NCBI GenBank assembly: GCA_016934645.1
Contig: JAFGSL010000325.1
Coordinates: 1-27,355 of the forward strand
From: Anaerolineae bacterium
Lineage (GTDB): Bacteria > Chloroflexota > Anaerolineae > B4-G1 > SLSP01
Length of the DNA stretch: 27,355 bases
Direction: 5' to 3'
This document shows, piece after piece, positions 15,093 to 23,862 of this stretch (position 1 is the first letter of the stretch; each line of letters starts with the position of its first letter). Below the pieces are notes generated by a model. That model made no database searches. It was not told the DNA's origin and saw nothing but the letters and a program-made list of their open reading frames with translations. Position numbers and translations under genes: made by a program.

Positions 15093-18000
15093 TTAATCTT
15101 CCGACGCCCGTGGTGGGCGGAATTGGATGACGTTGCGCGGCGTACCAAACGCGCGGCCTAATTCACGCACAGCAGCCTGCAACACACCCTGGACATCGGG
15201 GGCAGCCTGGATGCGCTCTGTGATTTCACGGATCATACGCTCGCGATTAACACGCGCCTCAATCGTGAGCAGTTGCAGGCGGTTCTGTGCCGCGATGGCG
15301 GCCTGCTGCGTCAAGCTTTCCAGACGGCGACGCTCCTGGTCGGAGAAGCGTACCTGCGCGGGATACATCGCATTCAGGAAACCAATACGCTGCCCACTGG
15401 CGACCAACGGCAAAAAGAGAACGCTCTTCGCACCGTAGATGCGGACGAACAACGCGCGATTCCGCCGCGTGAAGCGCGAATCATGCTCAAGATCGTCGAT
15501 AAGCGTTATACCGGCGTTGCGCGCTATTATACGCGCCAGGGGGAATTCCTCCAGACGGTAACGCTGGCGCAACGCGCTGATCCCGGTCGTCGTCCAATGC
15601 GCCACCACCTCGGAATAGTCTGGCTCCTGATCATCCGTCCACGGGCGATCGAAGAGTTGCAGGGTGATGTGATGCGCACCCTCACCCAAAGCAGTATGCT
15701 CGCGCACCACGTTGAGGATGCCATCGTAGGTCTGCGCCAGGTTCAACTCGGCACTACCACGATAAAGGGCCTCGGTCTCGGTACGCGAAGCCTGCACTTC
15801 CTCAAAGACCCGCTCGCGGGCGATGGTGTTGGAGAGTGCATTGGCGGCAGTTTGCATCGCCACAATTTCCTCTTCTTGCCACGCGTTGTCGGCATCGGGG
15901 CGGCCTAAAAGGATGATATTGGGATAGAGGGCCTCGCCGCGCACGGTCAGCAGTAACAGGGTATTGAATCCAAGCGCCCGCATTAGTTCGCGTTCCCTAG
16001 TGTGGAGCGCATCCGGCTGGAGCACCAGGTAAGGTTTGCCTATAAGCTCATCCGCCCAGGTTTGCACCCGCTGCAGCGGGATACGAGGCAACTGGGAGTC
16101 ATCGAAGCCATCGGGAGAAGTCTCCGCCCACATCGCCCGCGACTGCCAGTGCGAAGCCCGTGGAGTAGCCTCGGCGCTATCATCCAACATAGCTGCACCC
16201 AAGACGGCGGCATCTTCAACAGCATGGTACTCTAGATAAAGCACGCCCACAGCACCGGAAGCCTCGCCAAGCAGACGGAGCACATCAGAGACAGCGTCGG
16301 TGCCGCGCTCGGTCAACAAGGCTGCCGCTTGCGAAATGTTGGCTTGGTAACGCGCCTGGCGACGCACCACGCTCAACGCTGCTTCCGTGCGGCCAAATTG
16401 CAACCCGTTCTGGATAGCCGAAGAGACCTGCGTTGCCAGGAACTCCAGCAGATCCAGATCACGCTCGCCGAACAGGTTCGGTTCTACCCCGCTGATGAGG
16501 ACCGCACCCAACACCTCTTCACCGATGCGCAACGGTACACCCATGCGCGAGAACAGCCCGCCATCAGCGAGATGTCGGCTGCTGTCGCGTGTATCTTCAC
16601 GGGTGTCCTGAACAATCAACCCTTTTCGTGTCACCATTATCGTTTCTGCGAGACCGCCGGAGCTAGGTCCACTCTCCCCCGGCTCCATCCAGGCCTGCTC
16701 CGCAGACTCCATACTGCTTCCAGTCACAAAGCCACCAACGGTAGGATCCCGCAGATAGACCACGGCATGTGGAGCATCGAAAATCCGCCGGGTCCAATCG
16801 GCAGCGCGTTCCAATAGTTGCCCCATATCACGAATTGGGAGCAAGTCGATTCCAGCTTGCGAGAGCAACGAGAATTCCTCAGCACGGCGTTGCGCGTCCT
16901 TGTTCAGTCGTGCGTTATCGAGAGCGGCGGCAGCTTGCTGCGCGAAAAGGTTAGCCAGACGCACCTCACGATCGCTAAAAGCAGCAACCTCTGTTGCGCG
17001 CAGGGTCAACACGCCTTGCGGGCCAAACCGTCCAATTAGAGGCACGGCCATTATGGAATGAAAGCTCTCGCTATGAAGTGCGGAGACTTGCTCAGCCCAG
17101 ACTGCGTAATCATCGACAAAGAGCGTTTGTTGTTCAGCCAAAGCTCTACCCGCCAAGCCCTCTCCGCGCTGCAAACGCAATCCCACTTGACCCGATGCAG
17201 CGTCCGGAACCCCCAGCACAAGAACCAGATCATCGGTTTCAGCATCATACTCAAAGAAACCACTGCTATCGGCATTAAGCAGTGTTTCCCCCTGCTCAAT
17301 GATAGCCGCCAACACATCCGCCGGTTCAAGCAACTCACTCAGCACCAGCGAGATGTTGTAGAGCGAACGCAGTTCCTCGGAACGTTGCTGCGTCTCTTCC
17401 GTCAGAGTCAAGTTATCCAACACAACTTCGATCTGGTTAGCCAGGCGTTGGATGAGCGCGCGCGTTTCAGGATCGAGTGGCAGCACGTTATCCCGGTACT
17501 GCAACATCATAATGAAACCCTGCTGCGTACCAGTGCTGCCCAAAGGTACGTAGAACACCCGTCCAGAGTCAAAAGGTGCAAGCTGTTCCTGTGCTTCGGA
17601 TGTCAAGGGAATGTCACCCAGTAGCGGGTGCAGCGGGCCAAGTTCCGCCCGGCGCAGACCACGGAGGAATGTTAAGTGCTCATCGGAAAGCGTGAGGACG
17701 TCCTCTGGAAACGGCAACTTCTGTCCGGCGGGATCGAGAACAGTGTGCGGTTGGACGCGCGGTACATTCGGCGCGGGGAAGGTGTAGATACCCACCGCCA
17801 TGCCAAGAGCCTGCGCGAGGATGCGGGCAATCTCCGTCAACACATCCTCAAAACTCAAATCAGGGTTGGATGCCACCTGCAACACGTTACTGATGAGCGT
17901 CTGCTGGCGCTGACTCTGCTGCGACTCCTCGAACAGCCGGGCGTTCTCCAGCGCCAACGCGATTTGTTCGCTCACGCTCTCAACCAATGACAGTTCTTCG

Positions 18001-19553
18001 GCAGACCAGGTACGCTGTGAATCGGCGAGGCCCAGGTAGCCCAACACCCGGTCACCAGCGCGCAGGGTCTCCATCAGCACCGGCACGCCGCCGTCCATCA
18101 CCTGTGCGCGGGTGGCGCGCCCATCCCGCAAATCGGCCGGCACGGGCAACGGTGGGACCGGATTCACATCCACACGGTCATACTCATAGGCTAACGGGCG
18201 TGATTGCGCCGCGATCCGTGCCCAACCCTGACGGCTGTAATCGATTTGGATATCGCGGACTTCGGCCAATGCACTTTCCATCATCTCCAGGGCACGCGCG
18301 TTGTTAAGGGCCACAGCCAATTGATCAGCCAACAACTGCAGAGTGCTGATGTCCTCGTCGGTAAAGGCCTCCGGGGCATCGCTTTGCACATCCAGCACGC
18401 CGATGACCTCGTCTTCCATCTTCAACGGCAAAGCCATCTCCGAACGGGTTTCCGGCAAATCCGGGTTGTTGAACCAGGAAGCATCCTCGCCAACGTTGAA
18501 GACGATGCGTGGTTGGCCGGAACCGGCGACAAAGCCGACGATGCCCGTTTGTCCCACCTGCAAGCGGTGTCCCCGTGCCAGCATGCGCTGTCCGCCCGCC
18601 GAGGAGGCGGCGCGCAAGATGGCCCATGTCTTGACGTCGTCAAGGATGAAAACCCCCACGTGGTAGAACCCAAATCGATCCGAAATGGCGCGAGCCGTTG
18701 TCTCCAGGAGCGTCACAACGTTGCGCACCTGCGCAACCTCTTTGCTCACCAAGCTGATGGTTTCCAGTTGCAATGTCTTGCGCTCCAAATCAGCGGTGCG
18801 CTCTGCAATCCGCTGCTCCAGGCCGCCTACCATGTCGCGCAACCGGGCGGTTACGTCATTGAACGATTGCGCCAATGTGCCAATCTCATCACCGCGCTCA
18901 ACAGGGATCGTGTGCGCCAGGTTTCCAGCGCCGATGATGCGGGTGCCTTCAACCAGACGGTTCAGCGGATTGAGGACGAGTCCCATCATTGAAAAGTGTA
19001 ACAACAGGATCAGGCCTACCGATCCCAGCAGGCCAACCACGATCAAGGCCGTCATCGGAGGATCAACGATGCTGGCTCGCTCGCCGACCACGATATAGAG
19101 AAGACGGCTCGTGTCACCCGGCATAGGCACCGCGCGCGAGATGAGATAGATGGGGCCAAACGCCGGCATCGTGCGCAACTCCGGTGCATTCACATCCAGC
19201 CTAGCCAATTCGGTAATCGTCGTTCCCTTTAGTCCAGGGGTTGAGTGTTCAATCACTCCCCCCGTGTCATCGACCAACGCCAAAAAGTCGAACTCGCGGT
19301 TGTTCTCCACAATCTGTTGCAAAAACGGGGCCAATCCCGGTGCATCCTGAATCGTTACTACATAAGGCGCGACAGTCTCTATCGTTTGTTGCAGTTGGAT
19401 GGTGATCAAATCCCCTTTGCCCCAGTAAGCCTGGCGATAGGCATCCCGATACTGATTGGCAACGTAAATGAATACCGGGATGAGCAATAGCAAAGGGATC
19501 CCTGCGATGATTAAAATCATACGCCAGCGCAGGCTTAAGCCCTTAGATGACAT
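15093..19553 (-). CDS. Membrane-bound HAMP multi-GAF sensor without kinase domain
   Basis: This 1486-aa protein has TM1 (about 11-30), an extracytoplasmic sensor of about 130 residues that looks like a Cache-type or similar domain (FDFLALVDDTGGVIEHSTPG), TM2 (about 164-190) and HAMP (about 190-240, LNPLNRLVEGTR and ERGDEIGTLAQSFNDV). A coiled coil follows, then about seven GAF-type modules: near 270-420, 440-540 (short form), 550-715, 730-885, 890-1055, 1070-1245 and 1260-1427. It ends in the RERMIREITERIQAAPDVQG tail shared with its neighbours, with no HisKA, ATPase, GGDEF, phosphatase or receiver. Its start overlaps the stop of the lipoprotein gene by one base (TAATG), with AGGAGGT just upstream, so the two are likely translationally coupled. 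It probably passes an external signal to the adjacent hybrid kinase. Confidence 0.92.
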   Translation of the reverse strand: MSSKGLSLRWRMILIIAGIPLLLLIPVFIYVANQYRDAYRQAYWGKGDLITIQLQQTIETVAPYVVTIQDAPGLAPFLQQIVENNREFDFLALVDDTGGVIEHSTPGLKGTTITELARLDVNAPELRTMPAFGPIYLISRAVPMPGDTSRLLYIVVGERASIVDPPMTALIVVGLLGSVGLILLLHFSMMGLVLNPLNRLVEGTRIIGAGNLAHTIPVERGDEIGTLAQSFNDVTARLRDMVGGLEQRIAERTADLERKTLQLETISLVSKEVAQVRNVVTLLETTARAISDRFGFYHVGVFILDDVKTWAILRAASSAGGQRMLARGHRLQVGQTGIVGFVAGSGQPRIVFNVGEDASWFNNPDLPETRSEMALPLKMEDEVIGVLDVQSDAPEAFTDEDISTLQLLADQLAVALNNARALEMMESALAEVRDIQIDYSRQGWARIAAQSRPLAYEYDRVDVNPVPPLPVPADLRDGRATRAQVMDGGVPVLMETLRAGDRVLGYLGLADSQRTWSAEELSLVESVSEQIALALENARLFEESQQSQRQQTLISNVLQVASNPDLSFEDVLTEIARILAQALGMAVGIYTFPAPNVPRVQPHTVLDPAGQKLPFPEDVLTLSDEHLTFLRGLRRAELGPLHPLLGDIPLTSEAQEQLAPFDSGRVFYVPLGSTGTQQGFIMMLQYRDNVLPLDPETRALIQRLANQIEVVLDNLTLTEETQQRSEELRSLYNISLVLSELLEPADVLAAIIEQGETLLNADSSGFFEYDAETDDLVLVLGVPDAASGQVGLRLQRGEGLAGRALAEQQTLFVDDYAVWAEQVSALHSESFHSIMAVPLIGRFGPQGVLTLRATEVAAFSDREVRLANLFAQQAAAALDNARLNKDAQRRAEEFSLLSQAGIDLLPIRDMGQLLERAADWTRRIFDAPHAVVYLRDPTVGGFVTGSSMESAEQAWMEPGESGPSSGGLAETIMVTRKGLIVQDTREDTRDSSRHLADGGLFSRMGVPLRIGEEVLGAVLISGVEPNLFGERDLDLLEFLATQVSSAIQNGLQFGRTEAALSVVRRQARYQANISQAAALLTERGTDAVSDVLRLLGEASGAVGVLYLEYHAVEDAAVLGAAMLDDSAEATPRASHWQSRAMWAETSPDGFDDSQLPRIPLQRVQTWADELIGKPYLVLQPDALHTRERELMRALGFNTLLLLTVRGEALYPNIILLGRPDADNAWQEEEIVAMQTAANALSNTIARERVFEEVQASRTETEALYRGSAELNLAQTYDGILNVVREHTALGEGAHHITLQLFDRPWTDDQEPDYSEVVAHWTTTGISALRQRYRLEEFPLARIIARNAGITLIDDLEHDSRFTRRNRALFVRIYGAKSVLFLPLVASGQRIGFLNAMYPAQVRFSDQERRRLESLTQQAAIAAQNRLQLLTIEARVNRERMIREITERIQAAPDVQGVLQAAVRELGRAFGTPRNVIQFRPPRASED

Positions 19554-20629
19554 TATTGACCTCCTTGCGCCGCCAACTCAGTGCCGTAGATGCGCGCCGC
19601 AATCGGAAATGTAATGGGAATGCGCAAATTCCACTGCCGCGTGGACGGCAGGTTGATCGCGAGCAGGTTACGCGCCGGCCCACGGATGGGAATATCCGCC
19701 GGTGGTTCACCCGCGGCAAGTCGCAGCACAACCTCTCCGACCGAAACACCTTCTTCGTAACCATACGAGACAAGGCCGCCCACCGCCCCATTGATGATGG
19801 CGATGTCCGTTAAGGCAAAAAACGGCACGGGGGAATTCTCCAACATCCAGGTAATGACCTCTTTCTCATCGATTAAACGTCCGGTGGCATCGGTGACGCC
19901 TTGATGACTCGCCAGCAAGATGAAATCCACCTCGCGCGCATCTTCCAACACCGTGCTTTGCCACTGCAACCAGGTTGGCGCTATCCGGAACCGCGGTTCT
20001 GGCGTACCGTACTCGCTCTGTAGCAAAACGCCATAAGCCGACAGGGCGCGGGACTTACCTGATACGGAACTATCGCCGAGGACCATATATTGCTGCGCAC
20101 CTTCGACTAAAGCATACGCCAGCGCAATGGTTTGCACCGGGTGCTGCGCCTGCGCAACGCCAGTGACATTGAGCAAGTCCAGCCCGTACGAGTCTATGTC
20201 TCCGCTAACTCCACAGAAAACAAAGGACAACGTGGGATCAAAATACAACGGAATGATGGTGCGTGCTGCCTCGTCGCCAGAGACGATCACGATGTCAGGC
20301 TCAAAATCTGCGAGCCTCTCAATAGCCCGGAGCGCTGCCGGCGTCGCCTCATCAATCGCCGAAACCTGCCGCACATCCATATAGAAAGTTTCCATTTCCA
20401 GCGTGCCACCCGCGGTTGCGTATCCCCCTCGCGCTAACGCCTCTAGTATCCCCTGCTGCACTTGCTGCGACCAAAAATCGTCATCGGTATAGCTGTCGGC
20501 CAGGAAAAGGCGCAACTTGGTCCGCGCCGGAGCAGACTCCAGCGTTTGCGTCGGAGATGGCGTTGGACCACACGCCACCACCAGCGTCAAAATGATGAGC
20601 AAAGCCAATAAACTTAAACGTTGCTTCAT
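19553..20629 (-). CDS. ABC-type substrate-binding lipoprotein (ABC_sub_bind-like)
   Basis: From the ATG at 20629 this is a 358-aa exported lipoprotein: MKQR, a hydrophobic stretch, then the lipobox LVVAC with lipidated Cys at about residue 20. The mature part starts with a Pro/Thr/Ser linker (GPTPSPTQTLESAP) and a binding fold of the ABC_sub_bind type (PF04392-like): LRLFLADSYTDDDFW, EPDIVIVSGDEAAR, VFCGVSGD, FILLASHQGV, VPFFALTDIAIINGAVGGLV and SVGEVVLRLAAGEPP. No ABC permease or ATPase lies within the window. The next gene, one base overlapping, encodes a sensor with an extracytoplasmic domain, so this protein probably presents a ligand to it. A GTG at 20644, overlapping the upstream stop, is an alternative start; the much longer open frame to 20914 antisense-overlaps nothing but reads into the upstream gene and is rejected. 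Confidence 0.9.
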   Translation of the reverse strand: MKQRLSLLALLIILTLVVACGPTPSPTQTLESAPARTKLRLFLADSYTDDDFWSQQVQQGILEALARGGYATAGGTLEMETFYMDVRQVSAIDEATPAALRAIERLADFEPDIVIVSGDEAARTIIPLYFDPTLSFVFCGVSGDIDSYGLDLLNVTGVAQAQHPVQTIALAYALVEGAQQYMVLGDSSVSGKSRALSAYGVLLQSEYGTPEPRFRIAPTWLQWQSTVLEDAREVDFILLASHQGVTDATGRLIDEKEVITWMLENSPVPFFALTDIAIINGAVGGLVSYGYEEGVSVGEVVLRLAAGEPPADIPIRGPARNLLAINLPSTRQWNLRIPITFPIAARIYGTELAAQGGQ

Positions 20630-20640
20630 ACCGACCCCAT

Positions 20641-22404
20641 TCACTCCCGCGGTTGACTTTCCAAGCGCCCCTCGCCAGGCGGCAGCAACTGAATGCGACT
20701 GCGTTCGACTTGCAGCGCCAGGCCCAACTCGCGCGCGGCATTGCGCAAGATGGCGTCGGTACTGGTCATCGCCCGCACCCGCCCCACGATATCGCTTCGA
20801 GCACGCTCCTGATTCGCGCGCAATCGAGTTTCTTCCAGCAGACGCGCGTTGTCCAACGCCAGGTCCAACTGCTCCACCACGAAGCGTGCCAACTGAATCT
20901 GCTCCTCGGCCCACGGCGCGGACTTCTCAAAGGAGAGCACACCCACATTACGGTTCTGGACGTGAATCGGCGCTAACAGGAGATGCTGCCCCGCATCCGT
21001 GACCTGCGTCGTTACGTCCGTTATAGCCTCAGCTGTTGCGGCCTCGGTGGTATCGATCTGCACCGGATAGACAAAGCCCGAATCGAATGTGTAGCCAATC
21101 TGCATCTGTCGGCGGGACAACGCTTGTCGCCAAGCACGCAGGGCATCCTGCTCTTGATAACGTTCCAGACGTGCCAACGCAGCCGTCGTCTCTTCCAGGG
21201 AGAGTGCGTTGGCGATCGCAACGGCGATACCATCCGCCAGGATATGCAGCACCGTTACATCTTCCTCAGTAAAGGCAGCGGCGACGTGCGTCTGAATATC
21301 CAAAACACCGATGGTCGTCTGCCCGCGCGCAATCAACGGCAGACTCATCTCCGATTGCGTGTCCGGCAAATCGGGGTTGTTAAACCAGACGGCATCCTCA
21401 CCGACGCTGAAGGCCAGCCGTGGCAAGCCTGTCGCGGCAACATAGCCCACGATGCCCTGACGCCCCACCTGTAGCCGGTGTCCTCGCGCCAGCATACGCT
21501 GTCCACCCTCCGAGGAAGCCGCACGCAGCACGGCCCATTCGCCGTGCGGATCGACGAAGAAAATACCTACGTGATCGTATCCCAGACGTTCAGCAATCAA
21601 GTGCACAGCCGTGTTCAACAACTCTTGCATGTCCGAAATAGATGCAATGGCGTGGTTAAGTTCGGCAATTGCCCTGAATTGCCCGGCGCGTTTCGCCAGT
21701 TCATCCGTGCGCTCGTTCACCCGCCTCTCCAACATACGCTGCGTCCCGCGCAGATCCTGGCTGATCTGCCGTGTACGGGCCATACTTTGGTGTACGCTGC
21801 TCATGCTCAGGTAATTCACAAAGCCGGCGGTCGCTACCAGCATCAACAGTCCAAACGCACGGGTAAAAAAGAAGTAGTAATCAAAGGACAAACTCGACGT
21901 AGGTGCCCTAAAAGCATAGTTCGCCAACACAGCGAGAACAGCGTAATATATCACGACGCCAAATGCCATACGGACCGCACTCACCGGTCGTAAAAACATG
22001 CCGGACAACGCTACCGGCCAAAAGAAAAGCAGCCAGGCAGGAGAGTTGATGCCGTCAAAGATGAAAACCGCTAACGCTATCCCGATAAAATTGACCCACA
22101 CAAACCACCGCGCTGTAGAAGAAACGTACCCCTGTTTGGCGCGAGAGTAGCCAATAACAGACAGGGGCAAGAAGGCCAATGGGAAAGCCGTCTCTAACCA
22201 GCCCTTAAGTGGACTGTCGATCAAATCACGCACGATAGCAGTCACGAAAATCATCACCAGCGCCAGTGATAATACAAACGTCAACACCATCATCACGCAG
22301 AACAGGCGCCCCACGCGCGCTTCCTCTTCGTCCGGAACATCGACGGTCACAAAGCGTTCCCATGCCCTCGCCAAAGCCGTCCTTTGCTCAGCCCGTGGTT
22401 CCAT
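20641..22404 (-). CDS. Polytopic membrane GAF protein without output domain
   Basis: This 587-aa protein has about six TM segments in its first 200 residues (near 33-58, 68-87, 97-114, 119-138, 143-165 and 175-198), forming a MASE-like integral membrane sensor that I cannot assign to a named family. A predicted coiled coil follows (about 205-240, RMLERRVNERTDELAKRAG). Next come one canonical GAF (about 245-402) with YDHVGIFFVDPHGEWAV and FNNPDLPDTQSEMSLPL, one short-form GAF (about 415-522), and the shared C-terminal tail (about 525-587). The canonical GAF is very similar to the first GAF of the 1486-aa sensor (both share ASSxGGQRMLARGHRLQVG and GEDAxWFNNPDLP), pointing to recent duplication. 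AGGAG lies about 8 nt before the ATG, and the lipoprotein gene starts 11 nt after the stop. Confidence 0.9.
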   Translation of the reverse strand: MEPRAEQRTALARAWERFVTVDVPDEEEARVGRLFCVMMVLTFVLSLALVMIFVTAIVRDLIDSPLKGWLETAFPLAFLPLSVIGYSRAKQGYVSSTARWFVWVNFIGIALAVFIFDGINSPAWLLFFWPVALSGMFLRPVSAVRMAFGVVIYYAVLAVLANYAFRAPTSSLSFDYYFFFTRAFGLLMLVATAGFVNYLSMSSVHQSMARTRQISQDLRGTQRMLERRVNERTDELAKRAGQFRAIAELNHAIASISDMQELLNTAVHLIAERLGYDHVGIFFVDPHGEWAVLRAASSEGGQRMLARGHRLQVGRQGIVGYVAATGLPRLAFSVGEDAVWFNNPDLPDTQSEMSLPLIARGQTTIGVLDIQTHVAAAFTEEDVTVLHILADGIAVAIANALSLEETTAALARLERYQEQDALRAWRQALSRRQMQIGYTFDSGFVYPVQIDTTEAATAEAITDVTTQVTDAGQHLLLAPIHVQNRNVGVLSFEKSAPWAEEQIQLARFVVEQLDLALDNARLLEETRLRANQERARSDIVGRVRAMTSTDAILRNAARELGLALQVERSRIQLLPPGEGRLESQPRE

Positions 22405-22455
22405 TATACAAACTCCTCATCATCCTTGATGTTATCATCCAAATTGCCATCCTGA

Positions 22456-23862
22456 TCAGGCTTCTTCCTGCTCGCTCAACGAAAGATACACTGCACCACG
22501 TTCAGCGGCAAAAGCGCGCCCCAGTTCGCTCAACGCGCGCTCCAAGACCGCCTCGATCTCCACTGCTTCACGGATGCGCCCGGTGATTTCACCCGCCATC
22601 TGCTCACGAGCCGCACGGCGCGTGGTCTCGTCAAGCAAGCGCAGGTTTTCCAACGTCTGCGCCAACTGGTCGGTTACGGTCGTCAAGATCGACAACTCGT
22701 CCTCACTCCAGGCTTCACCGCCCTCACGCCGCACGCCAAGCGCGCCGATCAGTTGCGCGCGCGTACCAGATGTAATGGGGACGGCCAACGATCCCGCATC
22801 CATCACCATATCCTTAGCACGCACGGCGTTTGTCATCGACGGTAGCCAAGCATCTTCGACCACCTCGATCTCATCGGGCACAACACCAGCCTCGGCCGCA
22901 CGATAGCGATAGCCGCCAGGCGTACGCCTAGCTTCCCTCAGTCCCTCCCAGGATTGGACGAGGTAGCGCTGTTGTGCAGTTTGCGTTTCAGCTAATGCCG
23001 TCACTAGGCTGGCGACAGTGGTATTGAGATACTCCCCCAAGCTGATCAACTCTGCCGGCAGGTTTTTCCGTTCGGCCAAAGTATCCATGTCTAGGAGCAC
23101 GTTGTAGTTGCCGTCCGCCACCTGCTCCAGGAAGGTCACGTATTCCCGTGCCGCATCCTGAAGTTGCTGCGCCATTTCTAACGCCTGCGTCTGCGCCTCG
23201 CGTTGGGCATCAGCAGCCTCCTGCGCTTCCTGGCTCATTTTCTCCAACGCTTCCTCACGCTTCTGAGAAGTAATGAGGGCCAATGCCAAATACGCAACAA
23301 ACTGGCGATTAATCATAACCATCATAGCCGCGGCCAAGATAAAAAGCAGGATCCAGGCCAATCGGGAAACCAGTTCCGGCATCTGATAAGGTGTGAGTAC
23401 ACCCAGAGCCTCTAATATCGTAAACGCGATGTATAGCAAAGCATGAGCTGTGATGGTAGGTTGAGCATAGCGGCGCTCGCCGATTTCACCGGCAATCAAC
23501 ATAATCAACGGCGAGAGTAGCAGCATGGGTCCCATTGCCCCATTGACGTAATACATGGCCGCAAACAGGATCACGGTCAGGCTCACAATGCTGAGTGGCA
23601 GTGCCCGCTCGAAGTGTCCTCGTGCAAGCAAGATAAGCACGGCAAGCATCGCAAGCATCGCACTCACGTCGACAACAATGAGGAGAATGGGGAAGTCGGG
23701 AACGAAAAACGAGGTAACGATACAAACGACCAGAAGGACAGACGATGCTATCAACACAAGCCGTCCTACAGAGCGTAAGAGACGGATGCGTCGTGACCGT
23801 TCCTCAATCAACGTATCATCAAAAGCCAAGTTCTCAGCCGCCGCCCGCATCATGTTATTCAT
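22456..23862 (-). CDS. Polytopic membrane protein with HAMP-like linker and short GAF
   Basis: From the ATG at 23862 (GAGGAGGG about 8 nt upstream) this is 468 aa, overlapping the 776-aa gene by 8 bp. An in-frame upstream start at 23931 is less likely because it would overlap by 77 bp without a better ribosome binding site. The N-terminal region (about 28-195) has about six TM segments with short loops. A long Gln/Glu/Ala-rich coiled coil follows (about 195-245), then a HAMP-like stretch (about 245-290, VADGNYNVLLDMDTLAERKN). Then come one short-form GAF (about 298-408) beginning AQQRYLVQSWEG and the shared C-terminal tail (about 413-468). No kinase or other output domain is present. It is a membrane sensor that probably works through protein-protein contact with GAF partners. 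Confidence 0.88.
   Translation of the reverse strand: MNNMMRAAAENLAFDDTLIEERSRRIRLLRSVGRLVLIASSVLLVVCIVTSFFVPDFPILLIVVDVSAMLAMLAVLILLARGHFERALPLSIVSLTVILFAAMYYVNGAMGPMLLLSPLIMLIAGEIGERRYAQPTITAHALLYIAFTILEALGVLTPYQMPELVSRLAWILLFILAAAMMVMINRQFVAYLALALITSQKREEALEKMSQEAQEAADAQREAQTQALEMAQQLQDAAREYVTFLEQVADGNYNVLLDMDTLAERKNLPAELISLGEYLNTTVASLVTALAETQTAQQRYLVQSWEGLREARRTPGGYRYRAAEAGVVPDEIEVVEDAWLPSMTNAVRAKDMVMDAGSLAVPITSGTRAQLIGALGVRREGGEAWSEDELSILTTVTDQLAQTLENLRLLDETTRRAAREQMAGEITGRIREAVEIEAVLERALSELGRAFAAERGAVYLSLSEQEEA

Noticed and set aside
20630..20914. N-terminal extension of the lipoprotein frame up to 20914
   Set aside because: It overlaps the end of the 587-aa gene, has Arg/Gly/Ala-rich shadow composition, and would bury the signal peptide; the ATG at 20629 gives a proper lipoprotein signal.
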